Assembly: GCF_004193775.1 (NCBI RefSeq)
Contig: NC_041003.1
Coordinates: forward strand, 50,458,111-50,522,110
DNA length: 64,000 nt
From: Glycine soja
Taxonomy: Eukaryota; Streptophyta; Magnoliopsida; Fabales; Fabaceae
Reading direction: 5' to 3'
Of the stretch, positions 29,155 to 57,000 are shown piece after piece; position 1 is the first letter of the stretch, and every line of letters begins with the position of its first letter. A program made the position numbers and the translations under genes. The notes beneath the pieces are model-generated. The model did no database searches, had not been told where the DNA came from, and worked only from the letters and a program-made list of their open reading frames with translations.

Positions 29155-30603
29155 ATCAGGTGAGAGGAGAATTAGTTATATGTTAAATAAGAAGATCCAA
29201 ATACCTTGTCAAGACAAAAACAAAAATTCAAAATTACATTAAAAAAACATTAATATTTACGTTGGGTGCCTATTGGTTTGGAGCAATTACGTCAACCAAA
29301 AAACAAACCAATCCCTTCTTGATGCAGTTGGCCCCCCAATCTAATTAAACCAATCTAATTTATTTTGATTTGTCCAATTTTTTTCTTCCTTGAAAGTGAT
29401 TTAACTAATCTGTAAACACTCGGAATTTAGATGAGGTTATATCCTTGTTGGCATCGTACCCACTTTATGAAAAGTAATGAGCATTGATGATTCATCTGTT
29501 TTAAAAACCTACATGGGCAAAATCAATCCATATAATCTGAAACCATTAAAACATTTGTTTCCCTTATAAATCATAATTATTTTTTTATGAAAGATAATCT
29601 AACTTGACCTAAATAGAATTATAAACAACAAAACTTTTCTTCTAATTCTAAATACTTAATGCAATTAAATATCCAAAACACAGATTTTATATCATTAATT
29701 AAACTGAAACATGTGTTAGTTAATTTATGAACTTAATGGTAAAACATTTTCCCTTTGAATTGGTTTACCTTTATGGAATATTAGAAACTGGGCTCTCTAA
29801 GTGTTTAAGATAAAGGATATATGAAGTTAATTAAGACAGCATCTAAAATTCTCAATTTATACTACTATTTCAAAACCCATAAAATTTCTAATTTTATGTT
29901 ATCTTTGTAAGATAGACGCTAGACGAAGCACGAGTAACTTTGAAAGTAACAGTGGCTTTTGGTATGATATAGGCTAAAGTAAGCTGTCCTAAAGTAAAAA
30001 GATACAAGGGTATAATATTGCACTAAACCTCAAAGGTAATGAGAGAAACAAAAAATTATAATTTACATTCCTATAAACAGGACAAAAGTATTTTAAATAT
30101 CTGTAAAGATCAAAATTAAGCGCTGGATTAAAAATCGTGCATGCTGCCAACTGCGATGGCCGATGGGCAAGGGCCGGTAATTTGTATTCAGGATTTTACC
30201 AATCATGGAAAAATAAACAAAATGATATGTATTATGTAGATTATGCAGGCATAACATAATATTATGAACACCATGGCCTTGACCAGTGAGGAGTTAGAAG
30301 AACCTCAATAAACACCTGGTTGACAATCAGCAAGTAACCCAGTAGGCATCAAACAATCAATTTCATTAACAATGGAAAAATTACCGGTATTACTTCCCAA
30401 TTTAGAGTGCATAAGCACAGTTGTTTTCAAGTTGTAACAGATTCCTATAAGATGGTGAAATAAAGAGCATGTGCCATCTACTCCACCACTGTTGTATTTC
30501 TCTGACACATTTAAACTCAGATTCAAACGTTAGTTTTGCTTCCCAGCTCAACCTTTATACAGAACTTGGCACCCTCAAATTATCCCACTGCATAAAACTA
30601 TGA

Positions 30604-45052
<14,449 letters not shown>

Positions 45053-48000
45053 CTATGAGACTCTCTCGTGATTCCGGGCAGCACTTTCTTCTTTGCTCCG
45101 TTGTAGCAACTCCTCATAAGCTCTCACAGTTTCATCAGTAAATCTCTCCATGGCCTCAAAAATGCACTGTAAGCTAGCCTGTAGACTGCTGCTTTTGTCA
45201 CTCTGATATATGATATTCTCAGAAACTGAGAGACCTTTACCTTCTCCAGATACCAGAACCACCTTTCGCTCTAACGCTTGAATTTGCTTCTGCAGCTTCT
45301 GGTCATCTCTATCCATATTTCTCACCTTTCTCTCTAGATCCTTATTCTGCATCACCTGCCTATGCATTTCTAGCTTATCTTGTTCCCATATCTGAAGCAC
45401 ACTCATGGTAAATACATGCATGGAATCAACAACTTCCTTTTCAGATATTCTATCCAAAGCTTGGGACCACTGATTACATATTACAAATATTTGCGGAGCC
45501 CCAATCCTACCAGGGGAAAAGGGGACTATGCCATCCGGAGTTTCTTCAGGTTCATACAGGAGACATTTCAACAGCCAATTATTCAATGCTCTAACATAAC
45601 CTTTCTGGGCACTTATCCAGCCAGAGAATTGGAATGTCCAATTGATAAGCTCATGTTCAAGCTGCTTGGTTGCCTGGAGATGACTATCACTGCTCTTCTT
45701 CCTGGATCCAATGGAACCCAGTATTCTGGCTTCTCTAATTGCTTCACACTGATCATGATGACATTCAAGCATGGATTTCCACATTCTAGTCAACCTGAAA
45801 ATAAAGCTTAACTCATATTATACCATATATACATTGAATGTTATGCACAGACTCCCAAAAAATTCTCAGGTGATAATTACATTAGTATGAGAAAAGGCAA
45901 AACATGTATCCTATACTATGTATGAATGGATATCTCTCATGCATGTCCTATCCCAAAGGACAGAAAAATGTTAGCAACTTCAAAAGAAAATGAGAACATT
46001 AATTCAACCATACAAACTTGAGAAGAATAAAAATGGCATGGGTGACAACATCACAGCATGTGTGCAACGGAAAACTGGATGGAGAATACTGAATTCAAGT
46101 GTTCAATCCACTTGCACAAGGATAAACAGGGTATATTTTAAGGTTTTTAGGTTCCTCTTGTAGATTGGAGAGTAATAATTTCTTCGAAAAGCTCTTGTAG
46201 GGTTGCATCATCTCCCCTGTAAAGGATGATTATTCCTCTGGCTGACAGCTCAAGCACAACATTATCCAGAAATTGGACAGATAAACCACCAAATTATCTA
46301 GATTATATGGTTGGAAGTTATAAACATACATCAAAGTAAATAGCAGGATTTATTAAAATTATCAAAAATGGTCTTCGAAGATGGCCAAGTATTTGCTTCT
46401 ATCAGCATTATGTGTAGATTGCAGGTGGATTTGTTGGATTTCCTCAGGATATATATATATATACATTTGACCATGGTTATCAAAGAATTCTGGGAAATTG
46501 TCCATCAATATATCGATTCATTTCATAGGGTTGAAATATAGGGGAAATGATTCCTATGGAATGGAATCTTAATAACAAAATAACCCCTTCCATTCAACCT
46601 TTGTCTAATGTTGTAGAGCACATAATTAGTTCAGTTACTAAAAGCAAATACAAACAGCTGAAAGTGGAAAGTGCCACTGAACAGGCCAGAAAATGCTTGA
46701 CCGACTCATTATAAGATGAGAACAAAGCCTCAACTCTTACCCCTCCTTTAGATGTGGTTGCCTGCATAGTTTTTATTATAACTGTAAAAATTGACACTAC
46801 CAGCTGATTGATCTACACATTCCACACAAGGTCATTTTATATCAACTCAACGATAATAGACAAGCACCCAAAAAAGAAGCACAAATTGAGTTGGATAATA
46901 ATGGATTGGTAAAAACAATCCATCGATCTATTTATGATCCATTAGAAATATAATGAAAAAATCCAATCCCATCCATCCCTGATCCAACTAATTAAAACCA
47001 TCCATTTAAAAGTATGTTATACTTTATGAATCACATAGTGATGGAAAGGCAGAAGGAAGAAGTAATTGGCTTTCAATACTAAATAAATACTAATAGGAAG
47101 AAACACCACTTGTTGCATTTTCAAAAATTCAATAATCCAATGGATTGGGGGGGAATTGAAGGATTGGATTATTGGAGCATAGATATGGGATTATTTTTCC
47201 ATCCATCCCTACATACAGTGTTGCCCATCATTAACAGAGAGACATTTAGGACTTGAACAAATAACAAGAATGGTTAGTTTTTAACATCACATACCCCTGG
47301 ATTAATTCCTTCAGCTGTGGCCACAGTTCTTCATCCCTTATCTTGTTTATAGTCATAGAAATCTTATCAACCACCTGAATTGCCATTCTAATTTTTGTGG
47401 ACAGATTCCTAACCAAAGTTCGAGTTGAATCAACTTTATGAAAATCAGCACCCCTATCATCCAAACGCTTCAGCTTGCGACACTTCCTATCATGCATAAC
47501 ACGCATCTTTTCCTCTGCCTGCAAACAAATGAACGTTGGAAAAAAAAAATGTGGAAACCTGTAAACACTGGTTAACAATGTTTTACTTATGGCATAAAAG
47601 ACTTCTGATCAGTTGGTTTCTTTCAAATTATCAGCACAGGTTGGTTACAATAGAATATACAAGAACTGATGTGAATGCAGCAGGATTAAATTGCCTCACA
47701 GAGATTAAAAATTAAAAGTGGAAAAAACTGAAAGCAATGGAATGAATGAGATTGGTGATTTAAGATCCATACCTTAACTTCGTTAAAGAGTTTCTTCTCC
47801 CAAAGAAGGAGCTTCTGCAGCGTAGAGGAAAGATTGCGCCCCCCGGTTGTTAGATCAACATCAAAATCCATGTTAGCAGCGGAGGCGGATTCGGCATCTT
47901 TGGAAGTAGAAGGTTGGGAGGAGACAAGGGACAATGAGGGAGCAACAACTTGTAACATCTTCGAAGAAGCTGCTTCGCAGGAAGCGATAAGGTAAAGGTG

Positions 48001-48296
48001 AGTGAGGAGTGAAATGTGAATAGAGAGAAATGTGAATTGTTATCCTTATTACCTTGATAAGCTGCGTGCTTTCTATTGTGGGGAAGCTTGCCGACCTCAA
48101 GGATCTTGGCGATTTGGGCACCAGAATCGGAAGCCCTCTGAAATAGAATCTGAATCTCTTTGGCAACCTCAAGTGGATTCCGGGAACCAGGTCTCCGGGT
48201 ACGCAATGCGGCGTGCTCCTTGGCCTTGTTCCCATCATTATTATCACCATCAACTACTTTCTTATCCACTACGTGCACCTCGTATTCTACCTCATC

Positions 48297-48344
<48 letters not shown>

Positions 48345-49241
48345 TTCGTCTTCCTCGTCCGGCTTGTGGTGGGAGGAGGGAGGGGGTTCGTGCTTAGGCT
48401 GGACAAGCTTCTGATCCCCATGAACCTGCTTGACGACTTCGTGATGGTGGTAATCCTCGTCTTCCAAATCGGGGATCCCCTCCTCCTCTCTGACCTCCCT
48501 GGAATCGCGGCTGGGGGTGGCGGTGGCGGTGGCAGGGTAAGGAGTTTGGGAATAGTACTTGTCGTCGCTGTTATCGAAGAAATTGAGAAAGTCCCAAGGG
48601 GAGGAGCGAGGAGGAGAGGGCGGAGGCGGGGGAGGCTTGGAAACGGGAAGGCGCTGCTGAGGAGGAGGCGAGGAAGAGGGTACTCCGACAGAATAGGGAT
48701 CGTAGGGGTAGGGGTAAGGGGGATACTGGTAAGGGTAAAAGGAGGAAGAGGAGGACTCTCCAACGTACATGGTTTGGGGACTCAAAGGCATCTGCTCGTA
48801 GACAATGGAAGGAGAGGCCTTGTTCTGCATGAAATTCATATGAAGATGGGGAGGGTGATGATCTGGACCGGTGAAGTAAGAAGCGATAGGAATAGGAGAG
48901 GAGGATTGAGGGGAATGGTGGAGGGAGGGGAGGTCGTCGGAGTCGGAGTGGAAGTGGAGGTGGGAGCCGAGGGAATCGGAGGGAGAAGGAGAGGAGGGGG
49001 GGAGGTGTTGGGCGAGTTTGTGAGGGGGAGAAGGGGAGGAAGAGGGGGAAGGAGGAGAATCCATGTCTTGCTGAATGAAAAGGTGTAAGGAGTGACCAAT
49101 TGACTTGAGAGAATTTATGTAAGCGATGTGAGCGGCGGCGAGTGCATAGCGCTGGTGAATTGCTTCGTCCAGGAAACCACACCGCTCCCGGCACAGGGCC
49201 ACTGCGGGGAGATCTTCCAGCTTGGAGCTGGCACACCCCAT
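45053..49241 (-). CDS. DUF630/DUF632 protein (NRG2-like family)
   Basis: Plant-specific family of membrane- or nucleus-associated proteins; Arabidopsis NRG2, a nitrate-signalling factor, is one member. The molecular function is mostly unknown. Four exons, in transcription order: 49241-48053, 47969-47773, 47518-47295 and 45794-45053, giving 2352 nt and 783 residues. Seen: MGCASSKLEDLPAVALCRER, the classic DUF630 start with an acylation site (about 1-60); a long low-complexity stretch rich in Pro, Ser, His and Tyr (61-290); 15 consecutive Asp at 300-314; then DUF632 from NPLEVAKEI (about 355) through LWPQLKELIQG, TRMWKSMLECH and ALNNWLLKCL to about 700; and a coiled-coil-like region with repeated Leu/Glu/Lys near the end. 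All introns are GT-AG and in phase. Intron 3 (45795-47294) is 1.5 kb. The gene looks intact. It is not clear which paralogue this is. Confidence 0.93.
48300..48344 (-). repeat. (GAT)15 coding microsatellite
   Basis: Fifteen uninterrupted GAT codons (ATC on the plus strand) encode poly-Asp in the DUF630/632 protein. All use the same codon, so it is a simple-sequence tract prone to length change. Confidence 0.95.
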
Positions 49242-52200
49242 GCCTCTTTCCTTTTCCTTTTCCTTTTCCTTTTAGGGTTTCTAATTCTAATCAAAATTGC
49301 TATTTAACACCTCCCAGCAGTTACTGTGCAGCACCAATAGAAAAAGTAAGTGAATGAATGAGGGAATCTTTTGCCAGCACGGACTTCCTCGTCCGTTTCT
49401 CAATCCTAATTTTATTATTTTAATTCTCTCTCTCTCTTGCCTCGTCGGTGTTCTCTTCTCTCTCACTTTTTTCTTTCTTCATCTAAATTTAAAATACATT
49501 TGGCTCAAGCTTTCTTCCCCTTTCTTTCTTGTTAAACAGTTTCTCTACTTCTATATCATTTCTATTTCCTTTGACCCTCCCTCCTCTTTTTAACTTTCAA
49601 CTCTATTTTATATCCTACCCTTTCTCTCAATTCATCCCAGTTTCCTGGTGGTTACTTAAGTAGGAAACTTGGAACATAATTTTTTATATAACAACATATG
49701 ATAAAACCTTATCATCCGTGAAAAACATCTAACATACATATTCCCACTTTGGAAGCTTGAAAATTTGAACTTTGACGCCTGCCTCCGTTCTAATCTAAGC
49801 TAATCTATTTCCGGTTATGCCCCTTCCTCCTTTCGGTTACAACTATCTGCTTTTTATTATATTAAATACCACCAACTGGGAATTCCATTGCCTCCTTCAA
49901 TTCTTTCGGCTTTATCGGAACTACTACGTTACAATTTTGTTTCCTTTTTCTAATTGAAAAATACTACATCATCTTATCCTCTCACAATTGCTATACTTTT
50001 TAATATTATTTTCTTTATAGTATTTTATTCTACGTTATAAGAATTTTATTTTACATAATTAAAATTTATAGTGTATAAATATTACTTTAATATATAATTT
50101 ATAGTAAAAATTTAAATTATGATATAGAGTTTTAAAAAATAGTGATTAAGAAAATTAAATATATAAATAAAAATAAAAGAATGATAGTGTAAAATTGTTG
50201 AAAAGGTATTTTAAACAGTTGTGAAATAATATGTAAAATACACTTCTAAAAGAAAAAAAAGAAAAAAAAATATTAATGATGTAAAATCAAAAGTTTAAGT
50301 TATGTATTTTAATTTATATTATTCTTTCATATTTTCCCTCCTAATATTAAATCAACAAGGAACTTTAACATTTTAAAAATATAAAAATATGCAATGCCTT
50401 TTCAAAGTAATAAAAAAAAGTATTTAAAACAATATATATGTCATCTAACATACGTTTTTATTTGTTTTACTCCTTTATTATATAGTAAGATCCACAAACT
50501 CCTTTTATTTTGTTGCCCGAGACGCAGAAACTATCCCGCTCAATCATTTGTTTCTAATAAAATACCAAAGAATTGTCCACATATGGATGTGTTTACAGAA
50601 AATGTATCATGGAATGAATTGCTGCTGTTTTTTTTGGTGTTATTGAAGTCAGATCGGTAGAATGTTCTTCTTTTTAAAGAATTAATCCTTTGAAAGGTAG
50701 AAATTTATTTAAAGATTTGAGAAAAATGTTAATCAAATATTGTATACACTCTTTTTAACACATTTTCATTCATTGAAATCTATTCAAAATCACAAAATTT
50801 TATGGGTTTTACATCTTATTTAAAAATTTGGTCTTGCTTTTATAATTTCAATATATTTTAACCAACAAGAGAAAGTACATAAGATGGAGTATCTTAAAGA
50901 TTGTGATTATATTCAACCAAGTTAGTTTGAAGATGAAAAACTAACTTATTAAATTAGAAGTATTCAATAAAGCTAGTTGTAGCTAAAAAGTATAAAATAA
51001 CATAACAATAATAAAATCATGATTTATTTAGTAAATGTAATAAGATAATGAATAAATATATTGAAGATAAAAGTGAAGGAAAAATATAAAAAGAAATATC
51101 TTAAAGAGTATGATAAAAGAAAATATAAAAAGGAGAATCTTAAAGGAAATAATAAACTAGTTGTAGCTTTTATATGTTGAATACATTTTAACCCATAAGA
51201 GAAAGTATATAAAAAGTATTTTAAAGAGTATGATTATATTTGGCAAAATTAATTGGAAGTTGAAAAACTAACTTATTATATTAAAAGTGTTCGATAAAAC
51301 TAGTTGTAGTTAAAAAGTGTTAAATAACAGAAAATAATAAAATCATGATTTATTTAGAAAATATAATAAAGATAATGAATAAATATATCGAGAATAAAAA
51401 TAAAAAAAAAATATAACAAGTTAAAAGCTACCGTTTTAAAAGTGTTTCAAAATAAGGTAGAAATTATTAAGAAATCACTTAAAAAGACTTATATACCAAA
51501 CAGTCAAATAAATTTTTAAACTAATAAAAAAAATTAATGACTAACGGAAATATTTTGCTGAATATAACCAGTGTTGCTAGCAGATTTGGATTTGATTTCT
51601 AGAGATCTCATGCACAACACATGTATATAAGTTGAGCACCCTTTGTGGCTATATATACACAGAATGCTAATATTCATCATAGTAGAAGTGTATTAGTATT
51701 CAACACGAAAAAAAAAATTGGACTATAAAATTATTGGTAATTTTGTTTTCCAAAATTAAATTTTAAAATATTGTGATATTTTGTTTTCCAAACTCCCCCA
51801 CCTTTGTGGCCATACTTTTTCCTGAGTATTGTTTGTTGTTGGAATATTCAAGTATTAACACTATAGTATTGTATTACCTCTTGTTCTAAAAGTATATAGT
51901 AAGGTCATGCAACTTCAATAAATAAAAAAAGGTCAAGCAACTTTGCTCAACATTAAATTACTTAATTGACTCAGCCTTTTGTGTTGATCAACTACACAAT
52001 TTGTATGACAATTTTCAAGAATAATTTTTAATTATTACTCCTTTAAATCAAGAAACCACAATTGTCAATCATGCTGCCTCTACAAATATAAGCCCTACAT
52101 ACAAAAAAAAAATAACTATATGTTTTGCATCAGATTTTTTACATAAGATGTGACAAGCTCAAAATGAAATAATGATCACATAACATATAATGTATATATT

Positions 52201-52270
52201 CTCTACAAATAGTGCATGACAACCTCAAATATATATATTTACTTCATTACTTCATATATCAGAATTGTTA
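49242..52270. other. intergenic, upstream of the DUF630/632 gene
   Basis: Directly before the start codon lie four CCTTTT-like hexamers (49247-49274), AAAAGG on the coding strand, probably in the 5' UTR. CT-rich DNA at 49420-49630 may be promoter or 5' UTR. From 49.95 kb the sequence is very AT-rich. A tandem repeat is at 50841-51480. There is no gene signal. Confidence 0.5.
50841..51480. repeat. diverged tandem duplication, period about 330 bp
   Basis: Copy 1 starts near 50841 and copy 2 near 51171. They share TTTTAACC(A/C)A(C/T)AAGAGAAAGTA, GAAAAACTAACTTATTA, AAAATCATGATTTATTTAG and ATAATGAATAAATATAT in the same order and spacing. Non-coding. Confidence 0.7.
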
Positions 52271-52275
52271 CTCTA

Positions 52276-54066
52276 CTAAAATTTGACTTGGATATTAGAG
52301 TATGTGCAATGCGCTTCTCGAAAAATACATTGATTCCTTAACTTCCACAAGTTCCATACGATAGATGCCCACATATTCATCCGAACACATATTTCTCTTC
52401 TAGGTGCAGAGATCCCCTTATGTTGCAGAAAAAATGCATATGGGCTTCCCCTGACGGTGTTATACTCTAACCCAGCCAACCATTGCAGGTATTCCATATC
52501 TGATGACTAAAATTACAATTAAACAAGATGTGGTCACTGGACTCTTCCTGAGAATTACAAAATGGGCACAAAGATGAATCCGTACTACTCCCCTCCTAAT
52601 TAAGTTCAACTTAGAAGATAGCCATTGCATAACACTTTCCAGATAAAGCAATGGACCTTTGGAGGGACTGTTAGGCCCCATAACTCCAAAACATGTCTTG
52701 GCGTTCAACTCCCTCTCTTAGATCACTAATGAGCATGTAAGCACTATTTATAGTGTAATCTCCATTTTTACCTTCAGTACACAATCAATCATCTTTCATA
52801 TTGCTAATTATATTTGACATTGCCAGCTTTTGATTTAAATGTTGTTTCAACACCTCTTCCCATGCAAAACCACGCCTCCTCCACACTAAGTCCTACATCC
52901 ACACTTCATTTTCCCACCTCCCCATTTTGCAAATGGTTTCATCTTGTTGTTTTGATAGACCAAACAACCTAAGAAAAGAAGAAGCTAAGTTCTCATCCCC
53001 TACCAATATATATAATATATTTTCAAAAGCTTGCCTTCCCCCATCACCTATCTTGCACTTGCAACGAGTTTGAAATCAAGACAAAGGTTCTTGACTACCA
53101 CAAATAGAACACAAGTCTCGCCACTAAATAAAAGAATTTTTTGGCACATTTCCATCTACTAATTCACTCCACCCTTCATATTTTTACTCCAAAATACTAC
53201 CCCACAAAGACCCCTCTTGTTTAAACAAGAGTCATCTCCACTTACCTAAAAGTGCCTCATTAAAAAAACTTAACCTTCTTTACCCCTAAACCCCATGAGA
53301 CTTTGGCCAAAGGAATTTTTTTTGTAACCTCTCAATTGTTTTTTCCACTCCTCCAGGTATCCTAAAGAAAGACAAGAAAATAAAGGGAGAGAATATATTA
53401 TCAAGTTTATCAAGTAAAGCCTTCCCACAAATGAGAGGGTTATATGTTTCTAAGAGTTCAACCTTATAGCAAATTTGTCCATAATGGGCTTCCACATTTT
53501 CTCCTTTCTTGGATTTGCACTAATAGAGATCCCAAGGTAAACAAAAGGCAATTTGGTAATCGTACAATTTAACATAGTAGCAAAGCCCTCCAAGGTTACA
53601 TCAACCACCCCCGAAGCTCCTACAAAAATTTTGTGAAAGTTCACTTTAAGTCTCGAAATGAGTTCAAAACATCTCAACATCATCTTAATAGTATGCACAT
53701 TTTCAAAAGTGGCATTACCAAAAAAGAGGATGTTATCCGCATATTGTAGGAGATTAACTTCAATATATTATGTTTTCCCACCAAGATGCTTGAGTAGATA
53801 TTATTTGCATTCGCTTGTATCATCATCCGGCAGAGTCCCTCCATCACAACATTCAACAAAAAAGGAGCTAAGGGATCTCCTTGATGCAATCACCTTTTGA
53901 CCAAAAATTCCAAGGTTGGATTACCACTCACCAATACCAAAATAGAGCTAGAAGACAAACAAGCTCTAATCCACTTCACCCATTTCTCTCCAAACCCTAA
54001 CCTCCTAAGCACATAGAAAAGAAACTCTCAATTAACCAAGTCATATGCTTAAGTCAACTTAAAAAA
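52276..54066 (-). mobile_element. 5'-truncated, decayed LINE (non-LTR retrotransposon)
   Basis: Broken minus-strand frames spell a plant LINE polyprotein in order. Reverse transcriptase: AYDLVNW followed by GFGEKWVKWIRACLS (about 54045-53960), HQGDPLAPFLLNVVMEGL (53889-53830), YADNILFFGNATFENV (about 53745-53695), RLKVNFHKI and FVYLGIS. The maturation part: KKFLWPKSHGV (about 53295), FNEALLGKW (about 53240). C-terminal zinc-binding region to 52276: MNMWASIVWNLWKLRNQCIF. Several frameshifts and stops occur. The catalytic YADD is YADN. The endonuclease half is missing, as is usual when LINE copies are 5'-truncated. No clear poly(A) tail was found. Confidence 0.85.
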
Positions 54067-57000
54067 ATAGACATTTCTTCTTCTTCTTCTTTTCTTTTTT
54101 GTAGAATCTCCGTAGCATATTTATGTAGCAATTCATTTAGCCGTTTCAAAAAAAAAAAAAAAAACTGATTCCTTAGTCCTTCATGACTTGCAATGGTCCT
54201 AATTTGAAATGTTCAATTCATATCATCGTATTATGTGCAAATTGGATTCGAATCCAATCAACTCTAACCTTGTCAATCAATTCATTGTAAGAATAAGTTT
54301 GAATCTTCAATTCTTACATTTTACTCTACTTATTAGAAAGAATAAAGTATTAAATATTTTTTATATTTTAATTTTAAGATATTCAGTATATTTATTTTTA
54401 CAAATAATATTTTCTTCATAAAATATTAAGCTAGTAAGACATATAACATTAATATTTTTTTGTAACTGTACTTAACAAAAAAAGGAATTCCATAATTGGA
54501 AAATCATTTACTTGTGTCATATTTTGATTCCAGCAATACGCATCTTTTAGTTTTTTTTTTTTATCAATGTGCAAAAATAGCTTCTTCTTTTTTTATCAAT
54601 TGATCTGGTGTGCATTATATCAACATAGTGTGCATAGTATCATTAGCGGATAACCATATCTCTTAATCTCTCAAGTATATGGATAGAAATTTGATCTCCA
54701 AATTCGTTTGTACTGAATATATAACATCTATTAATTTACAATTATTCACTATTAAATTAAACTACCATATAACATTAAGGGGTTACATACTAATTTCTTT
54801 GGTCAGATCAGACTTTTTTGTTTTTATTTTGTTAACACTAATTTTTTTGGTCATTTAGTTTTTTGATATATATTAAAAGAATATAAAAGTTAATTTTAAT
54901 ATATTTTCAATTAACTAAAAGTTGCTTTAAATTTATATTTTAAAATATTTATTATAAAAATAATATTTTTATTTAATGATAATATAAAAAAATGAGACTG
55001 CAAATACATTTTAATCAAATTAAAAAACACAACTAGTCGCTAGCACGATGATCACCATGACAAACATCTGCCATGTCTTCTACGAGAAAATCATTTGGAT
55101 TGATTGGGCATCAACTAGGAATTTTTCTTTTACGAAATTTAAAAAAAAAATTATAAACCTTATCTTCTTCAGTTTATATTTTTTTATCTTTATTTGTAAA
55201 TTAAAAATTAATATTTTGTTACTATAAATTTAAAATACAATGTATACCTTTGAAAATATTTATTTATTATAAAATTTAAATATTCAAAATAGTTTATATA
55301 TTATAAATATTAATTATATAATATTAACATGTTTATTGTGCATTACACGTGTTAAAATTCTATTTCACGATTATATAAAAAATACACAGCAGTCATTTAT
55401 AAATAGACAAAAGTAAATGAAAATTGTTAGGATTATCTCTTTTAATAATTTAATTTAATTTAAATTAATTTATTAATATATATAGTAAATTATATTAATA
55501 ATATATACAATATATTATCCTGATATTTAATATTACAGTCGTAATTTATATTAGTTTTTTATAAATAAAATTATGTGTGAGTACAGTATATCATTTTATT
55601 AATATATATTTAAAATATTTATTTTACTATTTTAATTTTATTAAAAAGGTTCATACTAATAAAATTAATTAGTTTTATATTGTTATTTTATCATTTCTAT
55701 TTAATTTCTCTCAATTTTTATGTTTTATTTTTCTTCTTTCATATGATGTGTAATAGCTCATAAAGCTCTTTTTCTTTTTGAAAAAATTGAAGTAACAATC
55801 CAAATGGTCAGCTTTTCATGTATTATTATTTTCTTAAATTTTTTTTACGAATCATGAAGCTTTGAAAAGATTGATGCCCAACAAGAAATCCTGTTAAGGC
55901 CACTTACTGATATTCTAAAACTAATCGAGTGGGAGAACGAACATGAAATGAAATTGACCTGCCTATGAAAGCCAATAAGATTGAAAAGATACTCTATCTG
56001 TACCAATAGCGAATAGGTGTGAGGTGTCATTGCCATTTGGCTCACTCATTACACATTTGATATCGCTCCTTCATAACTTGTTCTGCTATTGTGAATTTAG
56101 TCACATACAAATTTGAAGAAATTGTGTAAGAAAAAATTATAGAGAATATATACACTTAACAGTTCACTCTAAAAATATATCTTGTAATTTAATATAATAT
56201 TTTCTATAAAAATATTTAATAGTACAAACAGTTGATATTTGAAGAAAACTTTTAACATAAAAATTTTAAAATAAATAATTAAAATTATCTATTAAAAATG
56301 ATTTGGTTGTGAAATTGAGGGGATAAATTTGGAGAAAATCTTCGACGAAAGGTCACAAGTGCATTATACAAGTGAATATAACATCACTCTTAACCTAAAA
56401 CCTTATAAGACTAGTTTGTGGGTCTTTCTCATATATATATTGCTTAATGTGCTTTTGTATATTTAATGTGAGACTTCACCAGCACTTAAACTTCAATAAT
56501 ATCTCTCAAATATGAATTTATTTTATACGACCGTTTCTCCTTAAGCAGAAGCATTTTTTTCATCCAGGAATGTCCTTAAAGCTCCATTGATATCATAACT
56601 ACCAATTAATATGCTCTTTGTTGTTAGGTCCTAAGAGTTTATTCATTGCTGTCAACATTTTTTTTCTTTCTCAGGGCTATGGAACACATGGTGTGACTAA
56701 TATCCATGTTACCAGAAAGACATTTGATCGTCATATATATAGATCTACTATCAGAAAGACTTGATATAAAAGATTTTCATATTTAAATACATCGTCAATT
56801 CTATTATATTTGTTTGAGCTGATCATCCGATCCAATCATCAATTATAATACCAATTGTTATAGTATTATGTATTTGATGTGATAAAACTTTAGAGAAATA
56901 TTTACCAATAGATTGCAAACACACACTAGACAAGTGAAATCTGATAAAAAAAAAATTAAAATGCTGAAGATATTCTTAAATAATAAAATTTCATGTCTTT

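Larger units (their letters stand above)
23081..30603. other. 7.5-kb intergenic region without a recognisable gene
   Basis: AT-rich throughout, and only short open frames with no family resemblance occur. Local items: an inverted repeat at 26621-26680, a palindromic and directly repeated segment near 27739-27805, and a 26-bp tandem duplication at 29103-29154. The last 300-400 bases, upstream in coordinate of 30604, are probably BSK 3' UTR. I cannot support any RNA gene by eye. Confidence 0.5.

Noticed and set aside
45380..45811. Plus-strand 143-codon frame
   Set aside because: Antisense shadow of DUF632 exon 4.
48213..49088. Plus-strand 291-codon open frame
   Set aside because: It is antisense to the low-complexity first exon of the DUF630/632 gene and consists mostly of Ile, Arg and Gly runs produced by the repeats.
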